In this document: positions 1 through 5,482 of the stretch, one piece after another
Layout of the letters: the number at the start of each line of letters is the position of its first letter
How positions within the stretch are numbered: the first letter of the stretch is position 1
Assembly (NCBI GenBank): GCA_017935805.1
Contig: JAGBGV010000053.1
Location: 1 to 6,325 of the forward strand
Length of the DNA: 6,325 nt
Origin: Clostridia bacterium
Lineage (GTDB): Bacteria > Bacillota_A > Clostridia > Oscillospirales > CAG-272
Reading direction: 5' to 3'
Made by a program: the position numbers and the translations under genes
The notes under the pieces: model-generated
The model's input: the letters and a program-made list of their open reading frames with translations, nothing else
Told to the model about the DNA's origin: nothing
The model's database searches: none

Positions 1-581
1 AATCGTATTCCGAAGGGGACACCGCTTCGGCGGATGAAAATTTCAGGACAGACGATACGGAGAAAAATATGATTGCGGTTGGAAAACGGTTTGCCGATAC
101 TTTGGCGGATAATGGAATTAATGTTATACACTGTACGGAGATGTTTGACCTGAAATCGTATCCCGATGCATATAACAACAGTGCGGCGGCAGTGAAGAGT
201 TATATGGAGAGGTACCCCGGTATACAGTATGTACTCGATATACACAGAGATGCCGTGATCAGAGCTGACGGGGATGTGGTAAAAAGTGACGGCGGTGAAG
301 GAGCACAGGTAATGATAGTTTGCGGAACCGATTCCATGGGCGCGGATTTTCCGCGTTGGCGTGAAAATTATGTATTCGGAACGGAATATCAGAGAATAAT
401 GCGAGAAGAATCGCCAAGCCTTGTCAGATATATGAATCTTCGCAATGCCTCATTCAATCAGCAGCTCTGTAACAGATATCTTCTTCTTGAGATCGGTACC
501 TGCGGTAATACTCTTGAGGAAGCCCTGTCAAGTGCAGAGTTTGCGGCAAATGCTTTTGCAAGGCTTGTGCGAGGTGAGTGA
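1..581 (+). CDS. spoIIP: Stage II sporulation protein P, C-terminal part (5' truncated by window edge)
   Basis: SpoIIP is a membrane-anchored peptidoglycan amidase/endopeptidase. With SpoIID and SpoIIM it thins septal peptidoglycan and drives engulfment of the forespore. The frame is open to the window edge: the first full codon is at 3 and reads SYSEGDTASADENFRTDD, the region that follows the family's first metal-binding His motif, so the ATG at 69 is internal. Visible family signatures are DIHRD (His codon at 243-245, a probable zinc ligand) and LLLEIGTCGNTLEEA near the C-terminus (Glu codon at 489-491, the probable catalytic or metal-binding Glu). The N-terminal membrane anchor and first His lie outside the window. 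The gene ends with TGA at 579-581, and a 122-base gap separates it from the glycosyltransferase gene on the same strand. The family is clear from the motifs; the metal and catalytic roles are known of the family, not shown here. Confidence 0.93.
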   Translation, partial: SYSEGDTASADENFRTDDTEKNMIAVGKRFADTLADNGINVIHCTEMFDLKSYPDAYNNSAAAVKSYMERYPGIQYVLDIHRDAVIRADGDVVKSDGGEGAQVMIVCGTDSMGADFPRWRENYVFGTEYQRIMREESPSLVRYMNLRNASFNQQLCNRYLLLEIGTCGNTLEEALSSAEFAANAFARLVRGE

Positions 582-625
582 AATCGTAAACTTTTTGCGA
601 TTTTACATAAATGTGGGAAAAGTAC

Positions 626-654
626 TTCCAATTTAGGATAAAATATAGTATGAT
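626..654 (+). promoter_or_regulatory. Weak candidate SigA promoter for the glycosyltransferase gene
   Basis: The gap downstream of spoIIP contains TTCCAA (626-631), a 17-base spacer and TATGAT (649-654). The -10 matches five of six consensus bases but the -35 only three of six. Transcription would start near 661, giving a leader of about 43 bases. No terminator was seen after spoIIP, so read-through from spoIIP is an alternative. Confidence 0.3.
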
Positions 655-703
655 AAATAGAAGCAGTATTCAATATACAGATTTTTAATAAAGAGGATTT
701 GTA

Positions 704-1642
704 ATGAAACTATATGTGGTGATCCCTTGCTATAATGAGGAGGCTGTGCTTCCCATAAGCGCACCTGCCTTTAGAGATAAGCTTTGCCGTATGATAGATT
801 CGGGTAAGGTCTCTTCTGACAGTAAAATAGTATTTGTGGATGACGGTTCAAAGGACAAGACGTGGGAAATAATCGAGAAGCTCCACGGCGAGGATGATAT
901 TTTCAGAGGCATAAAACTGTCGAGAAACCGTGGGCATCAGAACGCACTTCTTGCGGGACTTATGACTGTCAAGGATGAGTGTGATGCCGTTATTACCATA
1001 GACGCAGACCTTCAGGATGATATTGAAGTGTTTGACAAGATGGTGGACAAATGTACCGAAGGAAACGATGTCGTATACGGTGTGCGTTCATCCAGAGAAA
1101 GCGATACATTCTTCAAGCGTACCACTGCTCAGGGATTTTATAAGTTTATGTCCATGATGGGTGCGGAGACGGTTTATAATCACGCGGATTTCAGACTTAT
1201 GAGCCGCCGTGCCATTGAGGGACTGTCTGAGTTTTCCGAGGTGAATCTTTTCCTCCGCGGAATCGTTCCGATGATCGGATATCCTTCGGCAACTGTTGAA
1301 TACAGCCGTTCGCCCAGAGCTGCCGGTGAGTCAAAATATCCTCTGAAAAAGATGATATCATTCGCTACCGAGGGTATAACCTCTCTGTCAGTGAAGCCTC
1401 TCAGGATCATCTGTACGATCGGAGTCCTTATATTTACCGTAAGCCTTATAATGCTTATATATTCACTTGTGCGATACCTTACGGGACATACTGTTGCGGG
1501 TTGGACGTCTCTTACAATATCCGTATGGGCTCTCGGCGGAATACAACTGTTTTCTGTTGGCGTTCTTGGAGAATACGTAGGAAAGATTTATCTTGAGACC
1601 AAGGCGAGACCTCGCTTTATCGTTGAGAAGTATATTAAATAA
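704..1642 (+). CDS. Family 2 glycosyltransferase, DPM1/GtrB-like, with two C-terminal membrane helices
   Basis: This 312-residue enzyme is predicted to transfer a sugar from a nucleotide sugar to a polyprenyl phosphate carrier at the inner face of the membrane, as GtrB/YkcC/CsbB-type proteins do. The GT-A domain spans about residues 1-225. It shows VVIPCYNEE (5-13), VDDGSKDKT (45-53), NRGHQNALLAG (75-85), the metal-binding D100-A-D102 followed by LQDD, HADFRLMSRRA (160-170) and the RAAGESKYP loop (205-213). Two hydrophobic helices follow at about 233-256 and 268-290, the normal length and layout for this subfamily. ATG at 704 is preceded by AGAGGA at 692-697 with 6-base spacing. No acceptor-modifying flippase (GtrA) or glycan cluster is next to it, so the sugar and final product cannot be named. 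Its position between two sporulation genes hints at, but does not show, a role in spore or cell envelope glycans. Confidence 0.92.
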   Translation: MKLYVVIPCYNEEAVLPISAPAFRDKLCRMIDSGKVSSDSKIVFVDDGSKDKTWEIIEKLHGEDDIFRGIKLSRNRGHQNALLAGLMTVKDECDAVITIDADLQDDIEVFDKMVDKCTEGNDVVYGVRSSRESDTFFKRTTAQGFYKFMSMMGAETVYNHADFRLMSRRAIEGLSEFSEVNLFLRGIVPMIGYPSATVEYSRSPRAAGESKYPLKKMISFATEGITSLSVKPLRIICTIGVLIFTVSLIMLIYSLVRYLTGHTVAGWTSLTISVWALGGIQLFSVGVLGEYVGKIYLETKARPRFIVEKYIK

Positions 1643-1648
1643 TAACAT

Positions 1649-1682
1649 AAAGGCAGATGAGTTCAAAACTCATTTGCCTTTT
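1649..1682. terminator. Rho-independent terminator shared by the convergent glycosyltransferase and gpr genes
   Basis: Left arm 1649-1662 pairs with right arm 1668-1681 in a 14-bp stem (one G-U pair) around a 5-base loop. On the plus strand it is followed by TTTT, and a second T run comes at 1686-1689. On the minus strand the stem begins 7 bases beyond the gpr stop and is followed by a T-rich stretch (TTTATGTTATTATT), so it probably terminates both converging transcripts. Confidence 0.85.
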
Positions 1683-1687
1683 GGCTT

Positions 1688-2563
1688 TTAGAGACCCGCT
1701 GTGCAGCATATCGCAGAGGAAATCACAGTGGACAACTCGTCTACTATGAGGTCGGAGTCCTTTGGCGATACAAAATATCTTCTCTCGTTGTGAAGTGTTT
1801 GTGAGAGCTGTTTCGGCATATCGGATATTCCTGATTCTCTGAGTGTATCAAAGACCAGTGTTGCGGAGTCAACGACAGTCGGTACACCAACGGAGATTAC
1901 GGGGCATCCGATGCTTTCTCTGTTTATTGGTGTGTGTTTATCTCCCGTTCCCGATCCGGGCGATATCCCGGTGTCGGATATCTGTACGATGGATGCCAGC
2001 TTTTTGACGGATCGTGCGGCGAGTGAGTCTATGGCGATAACGATATCAGGGTGCACGGCTGTTGCCGTGTTTTTTATTATTTCGGCAGTTTCAATCCCTG
2101 TCTGCCCGAGCACGCCGGGGACTATAGCGCATATGCGTGAACATCCGAGCGATGTAAAAATACCTTTGTCCATTGCGTGGTTTGTTACAGTGATCTTATC
2201 TGCTGTGAGCGGACCGAGAGAATCTGCTGTTATGAATCTGTTGCCGAGCCCTGCAACAAGAATGCACAGCTCATTTGTCGGTTTGCGGTTTGATGCCGTG
2301 TTTACGTAATTACGAAGAATTGTGGTGAGAGTGTCTTTGCAACGTCCGACTGCGCTGTCTGAACATAACCATAATTCCCCTATGTCAACAGTCGTGTAGC
2401 TGCCGTCTCGAAAGTGAGAATCACCGCTTATTATAACTTCGTCTACGTGAAAACCGTTCAGTATATATTCTTTTATTGCGGAGGTCTTTTCGTCTACTGA
2501 AGGTGTAGTCCTTTCGCAGGCAAGATCGCTTCTTGGAAGGGTAAAAAGTGTGTTGTTTTGCAT
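1688..2563 (-). CDS. gpr: Germination protease GPR (spore SASP endopeptidase)
   Basis: GPR cleaves small acid-soluble spore proteins during germination to free amino acids and uncoat spore DNA. It is made in the forespore as a zymogen. Family signatures are all present, numbered from the start chosen here: RSDLACE near residues 11-17, VAGLGNRFITADSLGP (103-118), IVPGVLGQTGIETAEI (147-162), AIDSLAARS (177-185), then ISDTGISPGSGTG, VISVGVPTVVDSATL and YFVSPKDSDLI. Asp114 and Asp179 correspond to the two aspartates thought to be catalytic in this atypical aspartic protease family. The frame is open upstream to a GTG at 2656, but ATG at 2563 is preferred: GGAG lies 9 bases upstream and the protein then starts just before the conserved RTDLA-like segment, giving 291 residues. 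The gene converges on the glycosyltransferase gene with a shared terminator. A short propeptide is expected; its cleavage site is not obvious. Confidence 0.93.
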   Translation of the reverse strand: MQNNTLFTLPRSDLACERTTPSVDEKTSAIKEYILNGFHVDEVIISGDSHFRDGSYTTVDIGELWLCSDSAVGRCKDTLTTILRNYVNTASNRKPTNELCILVAGLGNRFITADSLGPLTADKITVTNHAMDKGIFTSLGCSRICAIVPGVLGQTGIETAEIIKNTATAVHPDIVIAIDSLAARSVKKLASIVQISDTGISPGSGTGDKHTPINRESIGCPVISVGVPTVVDSATLVFDTLRESGISDMPKQLSQTLHNERRYFVSPKDSDLIVDELSTVISSAICCTAGL

Positions 2564-2572
2564 CCCCGAAGA

Positions 2573-2576
2573 CTCC
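2573..2576 (-). promoter_or_regulatory. Ribosome binding site choosing the gpr start
   Basis: On the minus strand GGAG lies 9 bases before the ATG at 2563. The in-frame ATG at 2578 and GTG at 2656 have no purine-rich sequence at a useful distance, so 2563 is the best start. Confidence 0.55.
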
Positions 2577-2617
2577 ATTTTTGTTTGAATTTTGTTCTGT
2601 GTAGCATATTGTGTCTG

Positions 2618-2624
2618 TAATATG
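2618..2624 (-). promoter_or_regulatory. Forespore-sigma-like -10 element upstream of gpr (tentative)
   Basis: On the minus strand the sequence CATATTA, 54 bases upstream of the gpr ATG, fits the CATnnTA -10 class used by SigF and SigG, which control gpr in other spore formers. No good GnATA-type -35 was found 14-18 bases further upstream, so the call rests on half a promoter plus the known regulation of the family. Confidence 0.22.
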
Positions 2625-2677
2625 GGTGAAAAATACGTGTGAGGAAGGCAAAACACTTATTTTTAAGGAGGTTTATT

Positions 2678-2731
2678 GTGCAAAACAACGGAATACGCAT
2701 GGTAAAATTGTACAACTTGACAAATCTTTAG
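2678..2731 (+). CDS. Possible 17-residue ORF in the divergent intergenic region
   Basis: A GTG start at 2678 is preceded by a full AAGGAGG (2665-2671) with 6-base spacing, as good a ribosome binding site as any in the window. The frame reads VQNNGIRMVKLYNLTNL and stops at TAG 2729-2731. No known family is recognised and no clear promoter was found on this strand upstream. It could be a leader peptide, a microprotein or chance. The AAGGAGG is the main reason to list it. Confidence 0.2.
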   Translation: MQNNGIRMVKLYNLTNL

Positions 2732-2750
2732 ATTGTTTAAAAATAAGTAA

Positions 2751-2779
2751 TTGATTATCTCTGAGAAAAGTGATATAAT
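2751..2779 (+). promoter_or_regulatory. SigA-type extended -10 promoter of the oligopeptide-binding protein gene
   Basis: TTGATT (2751-2756), a 17-base spacer and a perfect TATAAT (2774-2779), with TGA directly before it forming an extended -10. Transcription should start near 2786, leaving a leader of about 66 bases before the ATG at 2852. A lone TTGACA at 2717-2722 further upstream lacks a matching -10. Confidence 0.8.
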
Positions 2780-2796
2780 ATCTAAAAGTGTCTGAA

Positions 2797-2869
2797 TATC
2801 CCGGTTGAATTACGGGTGTCCGGATAAAATGTGAGGAGGAATTACCCGCAAATGAAACGGATTTTATCC
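2797..2869 (+). promoter_or_regulatory. Leader with mutually exclusive hairpins around the ribosome binding site
   Basis: GGATAAAAT at 2822-2830 is perfectly complementary to ATTTTATCC at 2861-2869 inside the coding region. The 30-base loop between them holds the AGGAGG (2834-2839) and the ATG (2852). The same upstream segment (CCGGATA, 2820-2826) can pair instead with TATCCCGG at 2797-2804, with one bulged C, and CCCG (2800-2803) can also pair with CGGG (2813-2816). The arms therefore compete. The pairing is seen in the sequence; any regulatory role is inference. Confidence 0.3.
2834..2839 (+). promoter_or_regulatory. Ribosome binding site fixing the lipoprotein start
   Basis: AGGAGG lies 12 bases before ATG 2852, a rather long spacing. 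The longer reading from GTG 2831 would place the start codon immediately before this site and add seven residues ahead of a normal lipoprotein signal peptide, so ATG 2852 is preferred. Confidence 0.65.
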
Positions 2870-4639
2870 ATGATCATATGCCTTGCGACCATCGTTGTGT
2901 CTTTCGCAGGCTGTTCCACCCTTAAGGGTGATGACAAGGGAGCTATCATCAATGTTTTCCTTGCCGAGGAAGTATACAACTTTGATCCCGCTATGAATTA
3001 TCACAGTAATGAAATGGTGAAGTTCTTCAGCCTTATCTATGAGGGACTTACCAGGCTTGATGCAAAGGGAAATTGGCAGAAGGCTCTCATGAAGAGTTAT
3101 GAGAAATCCTTTGATTCCGAAATCGGTGAATACAAGGTGACCATTACCCTTAACAGCACACAGTGGAGTGACGGACGTTCCGTTCAGGCTCAGGACGTTG
3201 TTTACGCATGGAAGCGTATTCTTGATCCCAGCTTCTACGGTGCCGCATCCTCCATGCTCTATGATATAAAGAATGCACGTGCCGTAAAGCGCGGTGATGT
3301 TTCCATTGATGATCTTGGAGTTCTTGCTGTTGATACATATGTGCTCGATATTTACTTTGAGTATGAAGTTGATCTTGATGCATTCTTCCGTACCTGTGCA
3401 TCTCCTGCGCTCGTTCCTCTTCGTGAGGATAAGGTAGAGAACGCAGAAGACTGGGCAACCAAGACCTCTTCTATGGTAACCAACGGTCCCTTCACTCTGA
3501 AAGAGATCAACTGGGAGGCCGGTGAGCAGACCCTTAGACTTGAGCGTAACTCAAACTACTATCTCGATAATGAGAAGGATGAGGCTCTGGATAAGTATGT
3601 TATCCCGTGGAGAATCGTAACTCATTACAGCATCGGAAATCTCGACGCTCAGCTTGCTGCATTTGACAATGAGGAGATCTTCTATCTTGGTGAGATCCCG
3701 CTGTCTGCAAGAGCTGACCGTATGGATGATGCAACGATCACCGATGAGATGTCAACTCACACCTATGTCTTCAATACCGAAAAGACTATCTTCAAGGATG
3801 CAAGAGTAAGACGTGCTCTCTCAATGGCTATTGACAGAAATGCTATTGTTGAGATCCTTACATATGCAAAGCCCGCAACCGGACTTGTTCCTTACGGAAT
3901 CAAGGATGGAACAGCAAAGGATGATTTCAGAACTGTTGCCGATAATTCCGCAGCGCTTCTGAATACTTCCGCTGATGTGGACGGTGCAAAGGCTCTGCTC
4001 AAGGAAGCAGGAGTTACAAGCGGGTCTTTCACAATTACCGTTAAGGGCAACAGCGAGGCAGATCTTGCGGTTGCTGAGTATGTAAAGGGCGTATGGAACA
4101 GTCTCGGATTCAATGTAACCGTTAAGACTCTTGATGTATACGTTCAGAACCTTGGTGAGAATACCAAGAAGAACATCGATATGTTCGGCAATGCGCTTAA
4201 TGAGGGTTCATTTGACGTTATTGCAATCGATACTCAGATGCTCAACACAGAAGCTTTCTCAGCACTTTCCGTATTTGCTACCAAGTTCAGCGGCGGCGGA
4301 GTTGATATGAACGATTCAAGCTATCCTTACATCGGTCACTATTCCAAGTATGAGAATGCGGCTTACTCCGAGCTTATTGAAAAAGCTTATGCTGAGCATG
4401 ATCTTGATGCAAGAACAGCAATTCTTCATGAGGCAGAGGCTCTTTTGATGCAGGATATGCCTATAATTCCTCTTGTATTTAACCAGGATGCATACCTTAT
4501 CAACAAAAAGGTTATTCCCGGTTCAAAGGATACCTTCTGGGGTACCAGAGACTTCACTCGTCTGAAGATGAAGAATTACATGGCATACAAGGAAGAAATC
4601 CTGGCGGCTGAAGAGGCTGCTAATGCTGCAAATCAGTAA
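2852..4639 (+). CDS. Oligopeptide ABC transporter substrate-binding lipoprotein (SBP_bac_5, OppA/DppA type)
   Basis: This extracellular lipoprotein is predicted to bind oligopeptides and deliver them to an Opp-type ABC importer. From ATG 2852 it has 595 residues. MKR is followed by a hydrophobic stretch and the lipobox FAGC, with Cys21 as the lipidated residue. SBP_bac_5 landmarks are FDPAMNY (44-50), YEGLTRLDAKG (63-73), WSDGRSVQAQDVVYAWKRILDP (105-126), NGPFTL (211-216) and, near the end, a MQDMPIIPLVFNQDAYLINK segment typical of the C-terminal lobe. The tail is rich in Ala and Glu. Length and domain order are normal for the family. It has its own SigA promoter, and its smooth use of AAG, GAG, CTT and TTC codons suggests high expression. 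No permease or ATPase gene is adjacent in the window, so it looks like an orphan binding protein sharing a transporter encoded elsewhere. Substrate class (nutrient, signalling or wall peptides) cannot be told. Confidence 0.92.
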   Translation: MKRILSMIICLATIVVSFAGCSTLKGDDKGAIINVFLAEEVYNFDPAMNYHSNEMVKFFSLIYEGLTRLDAKGNWQKALMKSYEKSFDSEIGEYKVTITLNSTQWSDGRSVQAQDVVYAWKRILDPSFYGAASSMLYDIKNARAVKRGDVSIDDLGVLAVDTYVLDIYFEYEVDLDAFFRTCASPALVPLREDKVENAEDWATKTSSMVTNGPFTLKEINWEAGEQTLRLERNSNYYLDNEKDEALDKYVIPWRIVTHYSIGNLDAQLAAFDNEEIFYLGEIPLSARADRMDDATITDEMSTHTYVFNTEKTIFKDARVRRALSMAIDRNAIVEILTYAKPATGLVPYGIKDGTAKDDFRTVADNSAALLNTSADVDGAKALLKEAGVTSGSFTITVKGNSEADLAVAEYVKGVWNSLGFNVTVKTLDVYVQNLGENTKKNIDMFGNALNEGSFDVIAIDTQMLNTEAFSALSVFATKFSGGGVDMNDSSYPYIGHYSKYENAAYSELIEKAYAEHDLDARTAILHEAEALLMQDMPIIPLVFNQDAYLINKKVIPGSKDTFWGTRDFTRLKMKNYMAYKEEILAAEEAANAANQ

Positions 4640-4650
4640 TAGAATCTCTC

Positions 4651-4678
4651 ATTCGGGGAGTGAAAGCTCCCCGAATTT
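4651..4678 (+). terminator. GC-rich hairpin after the oligopeptide-binding protein gene
   Basis: ATTCGGGGAG (4651-4660) and CTCCCCGAAT (4667-4676) form a perfect 10-bp stem with a 6-base loop, 11 bases after the stop. The following tract (TTTCCATCTTGTTGG) is only moderately U-rich, so termination may be partial. It may also stabilise the 3' end of an abundant mRNA while allowing some read-through into the DUF4364 gene. Confidence 0.7.
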
Positions 4679-4717
4679 CCATCTTGTTGGAGATTATAAT
4701 ATGAAAGGAATGATAAA

Positions 4718-5287
4718 ATGCCGAGAAAGCTGACAAAGTATGATGATATTAAGGTGTTTATTCTGTATCTCATGGATCGAATGGGATATTCTCTTGAATA
4801 CGATGATATTACAGCTATCATAATACAGGACGATATCGTTAATTATTTTGATTTTGCACAGTGCTTCGCTGAGCTTGAGGATGCGGGGCATGTTGAAAAA
4901 ATCGAGTCCGACGATGGAGAAGAACGGACGAAATATGCAGTTACGAAAACGGGACGTGCAGTTGCCGAAGGACTAAATTCGATCATCTCTCGTGTTATCA
5001 AGGATAAAGGATATCGCAGTGCACTCAGACACATGAATCTTGCAAAAAGAGGTGCCGTGATCGATCAGACAGTCAGACTCGAAGGTGACGGAGTTATGTT
5101 CAAGGGGACCATAAAGGATCCTAAGGGGCTTCAACTTGAAGTGTCTCTCAGAACTGACAATGAGCATCAGTTGAAGCTTATGCAGTCTGTGTTTGCAGAC
5201 CGTCCCGAGGTAATACTTCGTGGTATTACAGCTCTGCTTACAGGTGATCTTGATTTTGTTTTCGGCTCGGATGAGGATGAACGATAA
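4718..5287 (+). CDS. DUF4364 family protein, probable winged-helix DNA-binding protein
   Basis: The 189-residue product resembles the DUF4364 family of Clostridia, whose biochemical role is not established. The N-terminal part (about residues 8-80) has the family pattern: a helix with VFILYLMDRMGYSLEYDDIT, then IIQDDIVNYFDFAQCFAELEDAGHVEKI and a wing-like TKYAVTKTGRAVAEGL, as in PadR/MarR-like winged helices. The C-terminal half, beginning after a basic segment (RVIKDKGYRSALRHMNLAKRG), looks like a mixed alpha/beta domain with an acidic end. ATG 4718 follows AGGA (4706-4709) with 8-base spacing. It lies 78 bases after the lipoprotein gene, with a hairpin but no full promoter in between, so co-transcription by read-through is possible. 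The assignment comes from recalled family resemblance, and the regulatory function is inference. Confidence 0.75.
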   Translation: MPRKLTKYDDIKVFILYLMDRMGYSLEYDDITAIIIQDDIVNYFDFAQCFAELEDAGHVEKIESDDGEERTKYAVTKTGRAVAEGLNSIISRVIKDKGYRSALRHMNLAKRGAVIDQTVRLEGDGVMFKGTIKDPKGLQLEVSLRTDNEHQLKLMQSVFADRPEVILRGITALLTGDLDFVFGSDEDER

Positions 5288-5317
5288 ATCGAATGTCTAT
5301 TATCGAATAAGGTGAAA

Positions 5318-5377
5318 ATGCACGGAAAGAGTTCGAAAAAAGTTGATTTAAGGGAAAATATACACAAAAAATTCTAA
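5318..5377 (+). CDS. Possible 19-residue basic peptide ORF
   Basis: An ATG at 5318, preceded by AAGGTGA at 5309-5315 (about 5-base spacing from AAGG), opens a frame reading MHGKSSKKVDLRENIHKKF with stop TAA 5375-5377. It begins 30 bases after the DUF4364 stop and could be translated from the same mRNA. Lys, Arg and His make up eight of 19 residues. No known family is recognised, and a frame this short can arise by chance. Confidence 0.22.
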   Translation: MHGKSSKKVDLRENIHKKF

Positions 5378-5415
5378 AATTTTTGAATAACTGGAAAGAA
5401 ATTTGAAATAAACTA

Positions 5416-5443
5416 TTGACAAATGCGAATAAAATGATATAAT
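5416..5443 (+). promoter_or_regulatory. Near-consensus SigA promoter of the sigma factor gene
   Basis: Perfect TTGACA (5416-5421), a 16-base spacer and perfect TATAAT (5438-5443), with TGA directly before the -10 giving an extended -10. The A/T tracts at 5366-5412 could act as an UP element. Transcription should start near 5450, leaving a leader of about 33 bases. Confidence 0.85.
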
Positions 5444-5453
5444 TGTATTACAA
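5443..5453 (+). promoter_or_regulatory. Palindrome TTGTATTACAA overlapping the -10 and transcription start (possible operator)
   Basis: Two 5-base arms (TTGTA/TACAA) are arranged around one central T, sharing the last base of the -10 and covering the predicted start site. This is where a repressor would block RNA polymerase. The regulator is unknown, and an 11-base palindrome in AT-rich DNA may be chance. Confidence 0.25.
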
Positions 5454-5472
5454 ATAAAGTGCATGAGTTATC

Positions 5473-5476
5473 GGAG
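5473..5476 (+). promoter_or_regulatory. Ribosome binding site supporting a TTG start for the sigma factor
   Basis: GGAG lies 6 bases before TTG 5483. The only nearby in-frame ATG (5495) has no such site. An out-of-frame ATG at 5479 sits only 2 bases after GGAG and stops after four codons. Confidence 0.6.
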
Positions 5477-5482
5477 AAATGA

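Noticed and set aside
69..71. ATG 69 as the start of spoIIP
   Set aside because: The frame is open to the window edge and the residues before it (SEGDTASADENFRTDD) match the conserved SpoIIP region, so this Met is internal.
1911..2309. 132-codon ORF on the plus strand inside gpr
   Set aside because: It lies entirely antisense to gpr, which carries all its family motifs. It has no ribosome binding site of note and its translation resembles no known protein.
2564..2656. N-terminal extension of gpr up to GTG 2656
   Set aside because: The extra 31 residues have no counterpart I know in GPR proteins, and neither GTG 2656 nor ATG 2578 has a ribosome binding site.
2717..2722. Consensus TTGACA as a second promoter in the divergent region
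   Set aside because: At 16-18 bases downstream only A-rich sequence without a recognisable -10 is found, and the promoter at 2751-2779 is clearly better.
3150..3458. 102-codon minus-strand ORF inside the lipoprotein gene
   Set aside because: Low-complexity His/Gln/Arg-rich translation typical of the antisense of a real gene; no start signal.
4695..4700. TATAAT in front of the DUF4364 gene as a promoter
   Set aside because: No -35 lies 15-19 bases upstream, no extended -10 TG is present, and a start near 4707 would remove or abut the ribosome binding site at 4706-4709.
5367..5384. AAAAAT/ATTTTT hairpin as a terminator after DUF4364
   Set aside because: The stem is only 6 A-T pairs without GC content or a separate U-tract, too weak to call; it may act as part of an A/T-rich promoter upstream region.
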